From NCBI RefSeq assembly GCF_010548375.1, contig NZ_JAAGLY010000002.1:372001-436000 (forward strand): a DNA stretch of 64,000 nt. Reading direction: 5' to 3'. Positions 18,959 to 28,136 of this stretch are shown one piece after another. Under the pieces are notes generated by a model. That model did not search any database. It was not told the DNA's origin and saw only the letters and a program-made list of their open reading frames with translations. How positions within the stretch are numbered: position 1 is the stretch's first letter; each line of letters begins with the position of its first letter. The translations under genes were made by a program, and so were the position numbers. The stretch comes from Streptomyces sp. SID13726. Lineage in GTDB: Bacteria > Actinomycetota > Actinomycetes > Streptomycetales > Streptomycetaceae.

Positions 18959-20917
18959 TCACCGGCCTGTCTGGGCAGCGGCAGGACGCGCCCGCCCCGA
19001 CAACAGGTGCAGCCGCAGGGCCAGTTGGATCTCCAGGATCCGGGCGGGGCTCTGCCAGTCCTCGCCCAGCAGGCGGCCCACCCGCTCCAGTCGCTGGGCG
19101 ACGGTGTTCACGTGGACGTGCAGTTCGTCCTTGGTGCGCGCCGGGCTCATCCCGCAGGCGAAGTACGCGTCGAGGGTCCGCAGGAGATCGGTGTTGCGCC
19201 GGTCGTCGTAGGCGACCACCTGGCCGATCGTGCGCTCGACGAAGCCTTGGATGTCCCGGTCGCCGGCCAGCAGCAGGCCGAGGAACCCGAAGTCCTGGGC
19301 CGCGGCCCCGTCGCCCGAACGGCCCAGGAGGCGCAGAGTCTCCAGGCAGCGGCGCCCCTCCTCATAGGCCGCGGCCACGGTGTCGGGTTGAGCGGCGAGG
19401 TCGCGCACCGGCGCGGAGGCGCCGACGGTGACGGCCTCGTGGACGGCGGTGCCGAGGTGCCCGGCGGTGCGGCGGGCGAGTTCGGTGGCCGTGTCCCCCT
19501 CGGTGAGCGGGAGCAGCAGGACCGTGCCGCCGTCGCGGGCCGCGGCCAGGCCGTGCCGGGTGGCGGCAAGGTGGGAGGCGGCGGACCACAGGCGTCTGCG
19601 GGCGGCGGCCTCCAGGTCGGCGTCGGCCGCGGAGCCGTCCAGGCGGGCGGCCAGCACCACATGGGTGGCGTCGAGGTCGGCGTGCAGCCTGGCGGCTCGT
19701 TCGCGCAGCAGGCGTGGGTCGTGGTCCCGGACGTCGAGGAGGTCGTCCAACAGCTCGCCCCGCACCCGTTGTTCGGCCTCGGCGGCGGAGCGTCTGGCCA
19801 GCAGGAGCAGCGAGGTGACCATGGCGGCACGCTCCAGGGTGCGCTGGTCGACGGGGTCGAGTCCGGGGCGGCCGCGCAGCACGAGCGCGCCGAGCAGTTC
19901 GCCTCCGGCGGCGACGGCGGCGATCCAGTCGTCCTTGTGCCGCACCGCGTGTCCTTCGGCGCGGGAGGACTCCAGTGCCTCGGCCGGTGCCGTCTCGGCG
20001 AACTCGACCCTGCCGTCGAGGATCTCGGAGACGGCCGCCGCCACGTCGTGCACCCCACCGCCACGCAGCACGAGTTCCGCGAGCCGGTCGTGGACGTCGG
20101 AGGCGCGCTCGATGACCCCGCTGTGGTCCCGGATGATCGCGTTGGCCCGCTCCAGTTCGGTCAGGGCGGAGCGGGTCTCGGTGAGCAGGTTCGCGGTGTC
20201 GATGGCGGCCGCGGCCAGCGCGGCGAAGGAGCCGAGCAGGGCGATCTGCTCCCGCTCGAAGACCCGGGCCCGCCGGTCCGCCGCGAACAGCACCCCGATC
20301 ACGTGGTGCCCGAGCGTCAGCGGCACGCCGAGGATCGCGACCAGGCCCTCGTCCCGTACGCCCGCGTCGATGGCGAGGGTGTGCTGGAAGCGGTCGTCCT
20401 TGAAGTAGTCGTCGGTGACGTAGGGGCGGGAGGTCTGGGCGACCAGTCCGCCGAGCCCCTCGCCCATGCCGAGCCGCAGTTGCTGGAAGCGGGCGGCGAC
20501 CGAGCCCTCGGTGACCCGCATGTAGGTGTCGCCGCGCGCCGGGTCGTTCAGGCTGAGGTACGCCACGTCCGTGCCGAGCAGTGAGCGGGCGCGCTGCACG
20601 ATGGCCCGCAGCACCGCGTCGAGGTCCCTGAGGCCGGCCAGGTCGTGGGCGGTCTCGAACAGGGCGGACAGCTCTGCCTCCCGGCGTCGGCGCCCCTCCA
20701 GCTCCGAGCGCACCCGCAGCGCGAGCACCTTGGCCTCTTCGAGCGCGGTGATCCGCTCGGCCGGCCTGCCCTCGGCGCGGGCGATCAGCACCGGCTGTTC
20801 GTAGGCGTCGGCGGAGGCGCCCCTGGCCAGCAGTTCGAGGAAGGGGGCCTCGGCACTGCCGACGGGACGCTCGGCGGACTGCACGTGATCGCGGGACATG
20901 CCCACAGGATTGCTCAT
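18959..20917 (-). CDS. GAF-domain PucR-family transcriptional regulator
   Basis: A 652-residue cytoplasmic regulator. A GAF-type sensor spans about residues 75-255 (ELSALFETAHDLAGLRDLDAVLRAIVQ ... GVPLTLGHHVIGVLFAADRRARVFE). A GGDEF-like linker domain follows. The C-terminal PucR helix-turn-helix is at about residues 585-645 (LLRTLDAYFACGMSPARTKDELHVHVNTVAQRLERV). Such proteins sense small metabolites and control nearby catabolic genes. It is convergent with the MFS gene and downstream of 3-hydroxybutyrate dehydrogenase, so those are candidate targets. The start could also be Met7 at 20899; neither has a strong binding site. Confidence 0.85.
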   Translation of the reverse strand: MSNPVGMSRDHVQSAERPVGSAEAPFLELLARGASADAYEQPVLIARAEGRPAERITALEEAKVLALRVRSELEGRRRREAELSALFETAHDLAGLRDLDAVLRAIVQRARSLLGTDVAYLSLNDPARGDTYMRVTEGSVAARFQQLRLGMGEGLGGLVAQTSRPYVTDDYFKDDRFQHTLAIDAGVRDEGLVAILGVPLTLGHHVIGVLFAADRRARVFEREQIALLGSFAALAAAAIDTANLLTETRSALTELERANAIIRDHSGVIERASDVHDRLAELVLRGGGVHDVAAAVSEILDGRVEFAETAPAEALESSRAEGHAVRHKDDWIAAVAAGGELLGALVLRGRPGLDPVDQRTLERAAMVTSLLLLARRSAAEAEQRVRGELLDDLLDVRDHDPRLLRERAARLHADLDATHVVLAARLDGSAADADLEAAARRRLWSAASHLAATRHGLAAARDGGTVLLLPLTEGDTATELARRTAGHLGTAVHEAVTVGASAPVRDLAAQPDTVAAAYEEGRRCLETLRLLGRSGDGAAAQDFGFLGLLLAGDRDIQGFVERTIGQVVAYDDRRNTDLLRTLDAYFACGMSPARTKDELHVHVNTVAQRLERVGRLLGEDWQSPARILEIQLALRLHLLSGRARPAAAQTGR

Positions 20918-20980
20918 CGCAAGCTCACCCCGTCAGGCCTGTGGAAAACTCCGGGCCGGGTGCCCGGACCCGGTGCCTGG

Positions 20981-21095
20981 CCCAGCCCACACCGGTCCGG
21001 CCCACCCCAGTCCGGCCCACCCCGGCCCAGCCCACACCGGTCCGACCCACCCCAGTCCGGCCCACCCGGGTCCAACCCAGCCCACCCCGGTCCGC
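20981..21095. repeat. 45-bp tandem repeat with 15-bp substructure
   Basis: Two nearly identical 45-bp units (20981-21025 and 21026-21070) plus a degenerate third part lie between the PucR-type gene and the 3-hydroxybutyrate dehydrogenase gene. Each unit is built from shorter CCGGTCCGGCCCACC-like pieces. On the minus strand this is a G-rich direct repeat between two same-strand genes. Confidence 0.85.
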
Positions 21096-21125
21096 GGAGC
21101 CGGCGCCTCGCACCGCTCTCGCCGC

Positions 21126-21926
21126 TCAGTGCGCGGTCCAGCCGCCGTCGAGGACGAGCGAGGTGCCGGTCACGAAGGACGCCTGGGGGCTGCACAGATA
21201 GGCCACGGCCTCGGCGACCTCCTCCGGCTCGATGAGTCGCTTGAGGGCGCTGTCCTGGAGCAGTACCTTGGAGATCACCCGCTCCTCGGGGATGCCGTGC
21301 GCCCGGGCCTGGTCGGCTATCTGCCGCTCGACCAGTGGGGTGCGCACATAGGCGGGGTTCACACAGTTCGAGGTCACTCCATGGGGGGCTCCTTCGAGGG
21401 CGGCCGTCTTGGACAGGCCCTCCAGTCCGTGTTTGGCGGCTACATAGGCCGACTTGTAGGCCGAGGCGCGCAGGCCGTGGACCGAGGACACGTTGACGAT
21501 CCGCCCCCAGCCCTGTCCGTACATGTGCGGCAGGGCGCCGCGGATGAGCCGGAACGGCGCCTCCAGCATCACGGTGAGCACCGTGTGGAACACCTCGGGC
21601 GGGAACTCCTCGATGGGGCGCACCAGTTGGAGGCCGGCGTTGTTGACGAGGACGTCGGTGCCCGCGGCGGCGTGTTCCGCGGCATCCAGGTCGGTGAGGT
21701 CCAGGACGAGCGGTTCCAGGGTGCCTGCCAGTCCCGCGGACCGCTCCGCGAGCGCCTCCAGACCGGCCGCGTCCCGGTCGACCGCTCTGACCTTGGCCCC
21801 GGCCGCCGCGAGCCGCAGCGCACAGGCCCGGCCGATGCCTCCGGCGGCGCCGGTGACGAGGGCGGTGCGGCCGCCGAGGTCGAGCGTGGGGGCGTGGGGG
21901 CCCGGGTGGGCGCTGCGAGCGGTCAT
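21126..21926 (-). CDS. 3-hydroxybutyrate dehydrogenase (SDR family)
   Basis: A 266-residue short-chain dehydrogenase. It has the cofactor motif TGAAGGIGRA near residue 25, NNAG near 92, catalytic Ser in NVSSVHG and the YVAAK motif. A C-terminal block (NPAYVRTPLVERQIADQARA, then KRLIEPEEVAEAVAYLCSP) is characteristic of NAD-dependent 3-hydroxybutyrate dehydrogenases interconverting 3-hydroxybutyrate and acetoacetate. This fits the C4 theme of the aceA operon. The ATG at 21926 lacks a clear ribosome binding site and may be leaderless. Confidence 0.85.
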   Translation of the reverse strand: MTARSAHPGPHAPTLDLGGRTALVTGAAGGIGRACALRLAAAGAKVRAVDRDAAGLEALAERSAGLAGTLEPLVLDLTDLDAAEHAAAGTDVLVNNAGLQLVRPIEEFPPEVFHTVLTVMLEAPFRLIRGALPHMYGQGWGRIVNVSSVHGLRASAYKSAYVAAKHGLEGLSKTAALEGAPHGVTSNCVNPAYVRTPLVERQIADQARAHGIPEERVISKVLLQDSALKRLIEPEEVAEAVAYLCSPQASFVTGTSLVLDGGWTAH

Positions 21927-21980
21927 GGTCCGAGCCTAGGCAGCTCCCACCCGGCACTACATATGGTCAGAGCCCATACT

Positions 21981-22460
21981 TCACTCGGAACTCATGGTGT
22001 CGAACCATGTGGGTCCATCCACCAGCGCCTGCTTGATCCGCAGCAGCCCGAACTCGTTCAGGTCCGGCAGGGCGTCCACCGCGAACCACCCCACCTCCAG
22101 GGACTCGTCGTCGTTCACCCGTGCCTCGCCGCCGACGGCCCGGCAGCGGAACGAGATGTCCATGTACTGGCAGACGTCGCCGTTGTCGTACGTCACGGGC
22201 TTGAGGGCCTGGACCAGGACCACGCGCTCGACGACGCAGTGCACGCCCGTCTCCTCCTCGACCTCGCGCACGGCGCAGGCCGCGGGCTGCTCCCCCGGCT
22301 CCGGGATGCCGCCGAGCAGCGACCACTTGCCGGTGTCCGAGCGGCGGTTGAGCAGCACTCTGCCCGCGTCGTCGAGGACGATGGCGCTCACTCCGGGAAG
22401 CCAGAGCGGGGCGTGCCCGATGGACGCGCGCAGGGTGCGGATGAAGTCAGGAGTAGCCAT
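21981..22460 (-). CDS. Nudix hydrolase
   Basis: A 159-residue hydrolase of nucleoside-diphosphate-linked substrates. The full Nudix box is present at about residues 50-72: GGIPEPGEQPAACAVREVEE followed by ETGV, with the REUxEExGU metal-binding core intact. It begins at ATG 22460 and lies upstream of the dehydrogenase on the same strand (54-bp gap). The exact substrate cannot be told from sequence. Confidence 0.88.
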   Translation of the reverse strand: MATPDFIRTLRASIGHAPLWLPGVSAIVLDDAGRVLLNRRSDTGKWSLLGGIPEPGEQPAACAVREVEEETGVHCVVERVVLVQALKPVTYDNGDVCQYMDISFRCRAVGGEARVNDDESLEVGWFAVDALPDLNEFGLLRIKQALVDGPTWFDTMSSE

Positions 22461-22533
22461 GGCTCCGACCCTAACCGGCGGCTCCCGCCCCTCCGGTGAT
22501 CTTGCCGGGACGTACCGCCGGAATACGGCCAGG

Positions 22534-22599
22534 CGTCACCGGGCCGGCAGGCCTCACGCGTCACCGGGGCCGGCAGCCTCACGCGTCCCCGGCGCGCCG
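22534..22599. repeat. 25-bp tandem copies of the lnt 3' end
   Basis: Units CGTCACCGGGCCGGCAGGCC (then TCACG) at 22534-22558 and a close copy at 22559-22583 run into a partial third copy at 22584-22599 inside the N-acyltransferase gene. The lnt stop (TCA on the plus strand, 22579-22581) falls in the second unit. Duplicated 3'-end sequence therefore follows the gene. Confidence 0.75.
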
Positions 22600-24192
22600 C
22601 CTGCGCACCCCCGCGCCGATCGCCCAGCCGAGTCCGCCCGCAGCGACCAGCACCAGGGCCATCTCGGGCAGAACGCCGAGCCGGGTGGCCGGGGTCTCCG
22701 ACGACCGCAGCGGCACCTTCTGCACCAGCGAGTCGGCGACGAACATGCCCGTCTTCTGCGTGATCCTGCCGTCCGGCATGATGATCGCGCTGACCCCGCT
22801 GGTCACCGGGACGGTGACGGTCCGGCTGTGCTCGACGGCACGCACGCGTGACATGGCGAGCTGCTGGTAGGTCATCTCGCTGCGGTCGAAGGTCGCGTTG
22901 TTGCTCGGCACCGAGATCAGCTGGGCGCCGTCGGTGACCTCGGAGCGCACGGCCCAGTCGAAGGCGGCCTCGTAGCAGGTGACCAGTCCGACCTTGGCGT
23001 TGGCCATCTGGAAGACGCCGGGCTCGGTGCCCCGGCTGAAGTCCTGGCGGACCATGGAGGTCCAGTTCTTGTTCAGCGCGCCGATGAGCGAGCGCAGCGG
23101 CAGGTACTCGCCGAACGGCTGGATCTGCCGCTTGTCGTAGGTGTCCGTGGGGCCCTTCACCGGGTCCCACAGGATCTGCTCGTTGTAGAGCTTGCCGTTC
23201 CGCTCGACGACTCCGCCGACCGAGATGGGTGCGCCGATCGCCTTGGCGGCCTGGTCGATGACGGCGGCCGCGTCCGCGTTGGCGAACGGGTCGATGTCGG
23301 AGGAGTTCTCGGGCCACAGCACGATGTCGGGCTTCTCGACCTTGCCGGCCTTGACCTCGGCGGCGAGCCGCTCCGTCTCGCGCGCGTGGTAGTCGAGGAC
23401 GGCCCGTCGCTGGGCGTTGAACTCCAGTCCCGCGCGCGGGACGTTGCCCTGGATGGCCGCGACGGTCACGGTGCCGTCCTCGGCCTTGTCGCTGACCAGC
23501 GTCCGTGCCGCGAGCGCCCCGGCCACCGGTACGGCCACGCTCAGCAGGGCCACGGCGGCCGCGGGACGCCGTACGGCACCGGTGCCCCGCCGCTCCACGA
23601 CCAGCCGGACGATCTCGAAGAGGCCGAAGCCGCACAGGACGACGGCGAAGCCGAGCACCGGGGTGCCGCCCACCGCGGCGAGCGGCAGGAAGACGCCGTC
23701 CGCCTGGCCGAACGCGATCTTGCCCCAGGGGAAGCCGTTGAACGGCGCACGCGCGCGTGCCGCTTCTCCGGCGATCCACACGGCGGCGGCCCACACCGGA
23801 GAGCCGGGCAGCTTCGACACCGCGGAGACGCCCACGCCGACCAGCCCGATGAAGATCGCCTCGATCGCCGCCAGGGCGATCCACGGCACCGGGCCGACCT
23901 CGACGCCGGTCCACACCAGCAGGGGCAGCAGGAAGCCCAGGCCGAAGAGATAGCCGAGACCGAAGGCCGCCTTCCAGCCACGGCCGCGCAGCACCCAGCC
24001 GAAGACGGCGAAGGCGGGCAGGGCCAGCCACCACAGGGTGCGGGGCGGAAAACTGACGTAGAGCAGCACTCCGGAGAGCGCCGCTGCGGCGGCCGGGACG
24101 AGGCGGCGGAGCCGGGCGGCCCAGCGGGAGGCAGCCGGGGGCCGCGGCTCCAGCCGGTCCGATTCGTCCACGGAAGTTGCGGTGACGGTCAC
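22579..24192 (-). CDS. lnt: apolipoprotein N-acyltransferase
   Basis: A 537-residue membrane enzyme that N-acylates the lipid-modified Cys of lipoproteins. About six hydrophobic helices at residues 20-220 precede a nitrilase-type extracytoplasmic domain. Its catalytic triad is Glu295 (WPENSSDID), Lys354 (YDKRQIQPFGEYLP) and Cys406 (LVTCYEAAF). A last hydrophobic segment (EMALVLVAAGGLGWAI) precedes an Arg-rich end. GTG 24192 is preferred over the longer frame, whose extra N-terminus is Arg/Pro-rich. Streptomyces often carry more than one Lnt homologue, so this may be one of a set. Confidence 0.9.
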   Translation of the reverse strand: MTVTATSVDESDRLEPRPPAASRWAARLRRLVPAAAAALSGVLLYVSFPPRTLWWLALPAFAVFGWVLRGRGWKAAFGLGYLFGLGFLLPLLVWTGVEVGPVPWIALAAIEAIFIGLVGVGVSAVSKLPGSPVWAAAVWIAGEAARARAPFNGFPWGKIAFGQADGVFLPLAAVGGTPVLGFAVVLCGFGLFEIVRLVVERRGTGAVRRPAAAVALLSVAVPVAGALAARTLVSDKAEDGTVTVAAIQGNVPRAGLEFNAQRRAVLDYHARETERLAAEVKAGKVEKPDIVLWPENSSDIDPFANADAAAVIDQAAKAIGAPISVGGVVERNGKLYNEQILWDPVKGPTDTYDKRQIQPFGEYLPLRSLIGALNKNWTSMVRQDFSRGTEPGVFQMANAKVGLVTCYEAAFDWAVRSEVTDGAQLISVPSNNATFDRSEMTYQQLAMSRVRAVEHSRTVTVPVTSGVSAIIMPDGRITQKTGMFVADSLVQKVPLRSSETPATRLGVLPEMALVLVAAGGLGWAIGAGVRRRRAGDA

Positions 24193-24434
24193 CCGGGGAG
24201 TGTACGGCGGTTGACCTTGGCATCGACAGCGCGGTCCGCCCGGTGACCGGGGCCGCGCCCGTGGTCCCGTGCCACGTCGTTCCAGTGCAACGCGGCACAA
24301 CTCGTCCACAAATCGCCCATCAGCCGTTACGGTGTGCCCGAGTCTCTGTCGTACGGGCCGGTAGTGCCCGGGCGGCCGGGACCCGTCACAGGTCGGGGGA
24401 CCGGGGTTCGGGGGGCGGGGTGGGTTCCACGGGG

Positions 24435-25463
24435 ATGACTTCTGTGGCCGGTCCGGAAGAGGACGGCGACAGACGAAACGTTTCCGACGTGGTGGGCGTG
24501 CTGGTGCTGGGGGCCTGTGCCACCTGGTCGCTGATCACCGCGGCGGCGCACGACGGCCGTCCGGAGGGCGTGCTGCTCGCGTTGCTGGCCGTTGCCGCGG
24601 GGTATGCGGCGGGCCGGATCTCGGGTGCCCTGCTGCCGGTCGCCGCCCCTTGCGCGGCGGCGCTGACCGGTCTGGGCCTGGCCGTGGGGCTCCCGCGTCT
24701 CTCGTCGGGTCCTGAGATCGTCGCCCCGCTCGGTCACGCGGGCGCCACGGCCGCCCTGCTGACGCTCGCCACCGGTGCCGTCTGCTGCGCCGCGTGGGCC
24801 ACCGGATCGCCGGCCTTTCGGATCGTGCTGCGGTTGACGGCCGTGGGCATCACGGTGACCGCGGCCGTGCTGGGGTCGCTGTCCGGGCTGGTCACCTGTG
24901 CCGTGGTGGTCCTGTGCTCACTCGCGGCGGGCCGGATGCCCCATCGCGGCCCCGGCATCGCCGGACTCGCCGCCGCCGCGACCGCGGTGACCGGTCTGAC
25001 CTGGGCGGTGGCCGGGAACGCGGTGCCGGACGGACTGGCCGAGTCCCTGCGCGGGCAGCTCACCCCGCACCGGATCGACCTGTGGCACGACGCCCTGCGC
25101 CTGGCCCGCGAGGACACCGCTCTCGGCGTGGGTCCGGGGCGTTTCGGCGAGCTGAGCTCGACGGCGACCCGGACCCTGGTGTCCGACGGGAAGCCGCACT
25201 CGGCGCCCCTTCAGCTCGCCGCGGAGCAGGGGCTGGTCGGGGTGGTGCTGCTGGCGGCGGGGTTCTGCTGGCTGCTGTACGCCCTGTGGCGCTCCCCGCG
25301 CCCCACACCGCTGGTCCTGACCGCGGGCGCCACGCTCACGGCACTGGCGGCGATAGCGGCGGTCGGCAATGCACTCAGCTTCACCACGGTGTCGGTCGGT
25401 GCGGGCCTCCTCGCGGGCCTGGCCACCGCGCACCCGCTCACCGAGGAGCGGGCCCCGGGATGA
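24435..25463 (+). CDS. O-antigen ligase/polymerase-like membrane protein (Wzy_C)
   Basis: A 342-residue protein, almost entirely hydrophobic with about nine predicted helices. One larger outside loop is near residues 220-265, containing RIDLWHDALRLAREDTALGV and GPGRFGELSSTATR, then KPHSAPLQLAAEQGLVGV. The H-x-x-x-L-x-x-x-x-E-x-G-x-x-G pattern is the conserved end of the O-antigen ligase/WzyE-like family. It would handle lipid-linked glycans at the membrane. The start is uncertain; ATG 24435 gives a short charged N-terminus before the first helix. Confidence 0.72.
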   Translation: MTSVAGPEEDGDRRNVSDVVGVLVLGACATWSLITAAAHDGRPEGVLLALLAVAAGYAAGRISGALLPVAAPCAAALTGLGLAVGLPRLSSGPEIVAPLGHAGATAALLTLATGAVCCAAWATGSPAFRIVLRLTAVGITVTAAVLGSLSGLVTCAVVVLCSLAAGRMPHRGPGIAGLAAAATAVTGLTWAVAGNAVPDGLAESLRGQLTPHRIDLWHDALRLAREDTALGVGPGRFGELSSTATRTLVSDGKPHSAPLQLAAEQGLVGVVLLAAGFCWLLYALWRSPRPTPLVLTAGATLTALAAIAAVGNALSFTTVSVGAGLLAGLATAHPLTEERAPG

Positions 25464-25472
25464 GCCGTCGCC

Positions 25473-26021
25473 TCAGCGCAGCGGCCCCGTGGAACCGGAC
25501 CGCAGCCGGTCACGGATGATGCGTACGGCGGCCTCGGCGTCATCCACGGTGACCGTGAACGTGTGTCCGTCCCACAGCCGCAGGACCACGCCCTCACCTC
25601 GGCGTACGACGACGGCGGTGCCCTTCTCGGGCCGCCAGCGGTAGCCCCAGCCGCCCCACTGGCGCGGGGTGACATGGGGGGCGAAGTCGGCTCCGGCGAC
25701 GTGGGCCAGCGGGATCCGCCGGCGCGGCACTCCGATGTGGCCGCAGCGGACCTCCAGGGAGTCCATGTCGACCTTGAGGGCGACATGGACGAAGGCGAGG
25801 GTGAGGAAGAGGACCAGCAGTCCGGCCGCGATGCAGCCGACCACGGACATGACGAGCGGGGCGACCCCTGAGGTCCACGCCGAGTCGACGGCGAGCTCCA
25901 CTCCGAGCGCCACGATCGCGGCACCGCCGAGCGCGAGCAGCCACTGGATCCGGTTGGAAGCGCGTCCGGTCCAGACGTCGGTGTGGTGCGAGGTGTGCTC
26001 GCCGTGGGGGTGGTCCCTCAT
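25473..26021 (-). CDS. membrane-anchored PH-like domain protein
   Basis: A 182-residue protein with a His-rich N-terminus (HPHGEHTSHH), two close hydrophobic helices at about residues 28-75, and a soluble beta-rich C-terminal part (RRRIPLAHVAGADFAP ... VVVRRGEGVVLRLWDGHTFTVTV). This resembles bacterial PH-like (bPH2/DUF304-type) proteins. It is convergent with the O-antigen-ligase-like gene, leaving a 9-bp gap. The function is unknown. An upstream Met at 26051 is a possible longer start. Confidence 0.65.
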   Translation of the reverse strand: MRDHPHGEHTSHHTDVWTGRASNRIQWLLALGGAAIVALGVELAVDSAWTSGVAPLVMSVVGCIAAGLLVLFLTLAFVHVALKVDMDSLEVRCGHIGVPRRRIPLAHVAGADFAPHVTPRQWGGWGYRWRPEKGTAVVVRRGEGVVLRLWDGHTFTVTVDDAEAAVRIIRDRLRSGSTGPLR

Positions 26022-26110
26022 GTCTACGAGGTTACTCAGGTTTCGCCGCACGGGTAGCTCGTTGCGCGGGGTGACTGCTCCGGGCGGGGCCGTCCCCTCG
26101 GTGAGGGCGG

Positions 26111-26896
26111 TCAGCGGGCGGGGGTGGCCGTCCGCAGGAGCCGGCCTTCGGCGTAGGCCAGGGCCGGCGCGGGCAGCGTGCCCTCGCGTCCGCTCAGCAG
26201 GACGGTGAGGGTGCCGGTGGCCGTCGACGCGGGCGCGGGCTCCTCGCCGATCCGGCGCAGCGCCTGGGCGGCGACCGCTCCGGCGGAGCCGTGCAGGACG
26301 AGCGGCGGGCGGCCGGGGCGCTGCACGGCGGCCCGGATGCGCTCGGCGACCAGTTCGTAGTGCGTGCAGCCCAGGACGACGGTCGTCACGTCCTCGGGGG
26401 TCAGGGCGGCGGCCGCGGTCACGGCGGCGTCGATCGCGGCCTCGTCGGCGTGCTCGACGGCCTCGGCGAGGCCGTGGCAGGGCACCTCGGTCGCGGGGAC
26501 CCCGTCGGCGAACTCCTCGATGAGGCCGCGCTGGTAGGGGCTGCCCGTGGTGGCGGGCGTCGCCCAGATCGCGAAGGGGCCGCCGCCGGACGCGGCCGGC
26601 TTGATCGCGGGGACGGTGCCGACGACCGGCAGCTCCGGCTCCAGGCGGGCGCGCAGGGCGGTGAGGGCGTGCACGGTGGCGGTGTTGCAGCCGATGATCA
26701 GCGCGGCGGGATCATGGGCGGCGGCGGCCTCGGCGAGGGCCAGGGCGCGCCCGGTGATGTCCTGCGGTGTGCGGGGACCCCAGGGCATGCCGTCGGGGTC
26801 GAGGGAGAGCACGAGATCGGCGTCGGGGCGCAGTCGCCGTACCGCGGCGGTGGCCGCCAGCAGACCGATTCCGGAGTCCAAGAGCGCGATCTTCAC
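26111..26896 (-). CDS. Asp/Glu racemase-family protein (MurI-like)
   Basis: A 261-residue protein of the cofactor-independent racemase family. Both catalytic cysteines are present in GCNTATVHAL (about residue 71) and VLGCTHYELV (about residue 183), with the N-terminal LLDSGIGLLA motif. MurI supplies D-glutamate for peptidoglycan. This copy has GCNTAT rather than the usual ACNTAS and NMDSG-like variants, so it could be a paralogue with another substrate. GTG 26896 is chosen because the fold starts there. It is divergent from the glycosyltransferase. Confidence 0.8.
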   Translation of the reverse strand: MKIALLDSGIGLLAATAAVRRLRPDADLVLSLDPDGMPWGPRTPQDITGRALALAEAAAAHDPAALIIGCNTATVHALTALRARLEPELPVVGTVPAIKPAASGGGPFAIWATPATTGSPYQRGLIEEFADGVPATEVPCHGLAEAVEHADEAAIDAAVTAAAALTPEDVTTVVLGCTHYELVAERIRAAVQRPGRPPLVLHGSAGAVAAQALRRIGEEPAPASTATGTLTVLLSGREGTLPAPALAYAEGRLLRTATPAR

Positions 26897-26953
26897 CCGG
26901 CCACGATAGACGATGAGCTCTTGGAGGCCGGTCCCGTGGGGCAGACTGCGCGC

Positions 26954-28132
26954 GTGAGCGCCATCGCGTGGATTGCCGCCGTATCCTTCGCCGCCTGGCT
27001 GTGGCTGCTGCTCTGCCAGGGCTTCTTCTGGCGCACGGACGTACGACTGCCCCCGGAGCGCGATCCGGGGTCCTGGCCGGCCGTGGGTGTGGTGGTCCCG
27101 GCCCGTGACGAGGCGGAGGTGCTGCCTTCGAGCCTCCCCTCGTTGCTGGCCCAGGAGTATCCGGGGCGGGCGGAGGTCTTCCTGGTCGACGACGGCAGCT
27201 CGGACGGCACCGGGGAGCTGGCCCGCGACCTGGCTCGCCGGCACGGCGGGCTGCCGTTGACCGTGTCGTCTCCCGGTGAACCGCCGGCGGGGTGGACGGG
27301 AAAGCTGTGGGCCGTACGTCACGGGATCGGTCTGGCACGCGCGCGTGGCCCCGAGTACCTGCTGCTGACGGACGCCGACATCGCCCACGAGCCGGACAGT
27401 CTGCGACGGCTGGTGGCGGCCGCGCACGCCGGGGGCTTCGACGTCGTCTCGCAGATGGCCCGGCTGCGGGTGGAGAGCCTGTGGGAGCGGCTCGTGGTGC
27501 CGGCGTTCGTGTACTTCTTCGCCCAGCTGTATCCGTTCCGCCGGATCGGCAGGAAGGGGGCGCGGACGGCGGCCGCGGCGGGCGGCTGTGTCCTGCTGCG
27601 CGCCAAGACCGCCGAGCGGGCCCGTGTCCCGGACGCCATCCGGCACGCCGTCATCGACGACGTGGCTCTCGCGCGGGCCGTGAAGGGCGGCGGCGGCCAC
27701 ATCTGGCTGGGCCTCGCCGATCGGGTGGACAGCGTCCGCCCTTATCCCCAGCTGCACGACCTGTGGCGGATGGTCTCGCGCAGCGCCTACGCCCAGCTCC
27801 GCCACAGCCCTCTCGTGCTCCTCGGCACCGTGTCCGGGCTCGCGCTGGTCTATCTGGTGCCGCCCGTCGCCGTCGTCGCGGGGCTGTCCCTGGGGGACAC
27901 GGTGACGGCGGTGCTCGGTGGTCTGGCGTGGCTCGTCATGAGCGGGACGTACCTCCCGATGCTCCGCTACTACCGGCAGCCGCTGTGGCTCGCTCCCCTG
28001 CTGCCGTTCACCGCGTTCCTCTACCTCCTGATGACCGTCGACTCGGCGGTGCAGCACTACAGGGGACGTGGTGCGGCCTGGAAGGGCCGCACGTACGCGC
28101 GTCCGGACGCCGTCGTCGGGGACGAGAGGTGA
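26954..28132 (+). CDS. GT2 glycosyltransferase, HpnB-like
   Basis: A 392-residue membrane-bound family 2 glycosyltransferase. An N-terminal helix (IAWIAAVSFAAWLWLLLCQG) precedes the GT-A domain with VVVPARDEAEVL, FLVDDGSSDGTGEL, the acceptor-loop PPAGWTGKLWAVRHG and DADIAHEPDSL. Three or four helices follow at residues 290-375. The GWTGK and DADI(x)H patterns fit the HpnB group found with hopanoid genes, but no other hopanoid gene is in the window. The GTG start at 26954 is set by the beginning of the first helix. Confidence 0.8.
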   Translation: MSAIAWIAAVSFAAWLWLLLCQGFFWRTDVRLPPERDPGSWPAVGVVVPARDEAEVLPSSLPSLLAQEYPGRAEVFLVDDGSSDGTGELARDLARRHGGLPLTVSSPGEPPAGWTGKLWAVRHGIGLARARGPEYLLLTDADIAHEPDSLRRLVAAAHAGGFDVVSQMARLRVESLWERLVVPAFVYFFAQLYPFRRIGRKGARTAAAAGGCVLLRAKTAERARVPDAIRHAVIDDVALARAVKGGGGHIWLGLADRVDSVRPYPQLHDLWRMVSRSAYAQLRHSPLVLLGTVSGLALVYLVPPVAVVAGLSLGDTVTAVLGGLAWLVMSGTYLPMLRYYRQPLWLAPLLPFTAFLYLLMTVDSAVQHYRGRGAAWKGRTYARPDAVVGDER

Positions 28133-28136
28133 GGCC

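Noticed and set aside
17536..22460. single 3-hydroxybutyrate utilisation operon
   Set aside because: The MFS gene is on the opposite strand with a terminator between, and the PucR gene is separated from the dehydrogenase by a repeat array; functional linkage is possible but one operon is not.
24435..28132. cell-wall glycan biosynthesis cluster
   Set aside because: The O-antigen-ligase-like, racemase and glycosyltransferase genes lie on different strands without operon spacing; a shared pathway is not supported.
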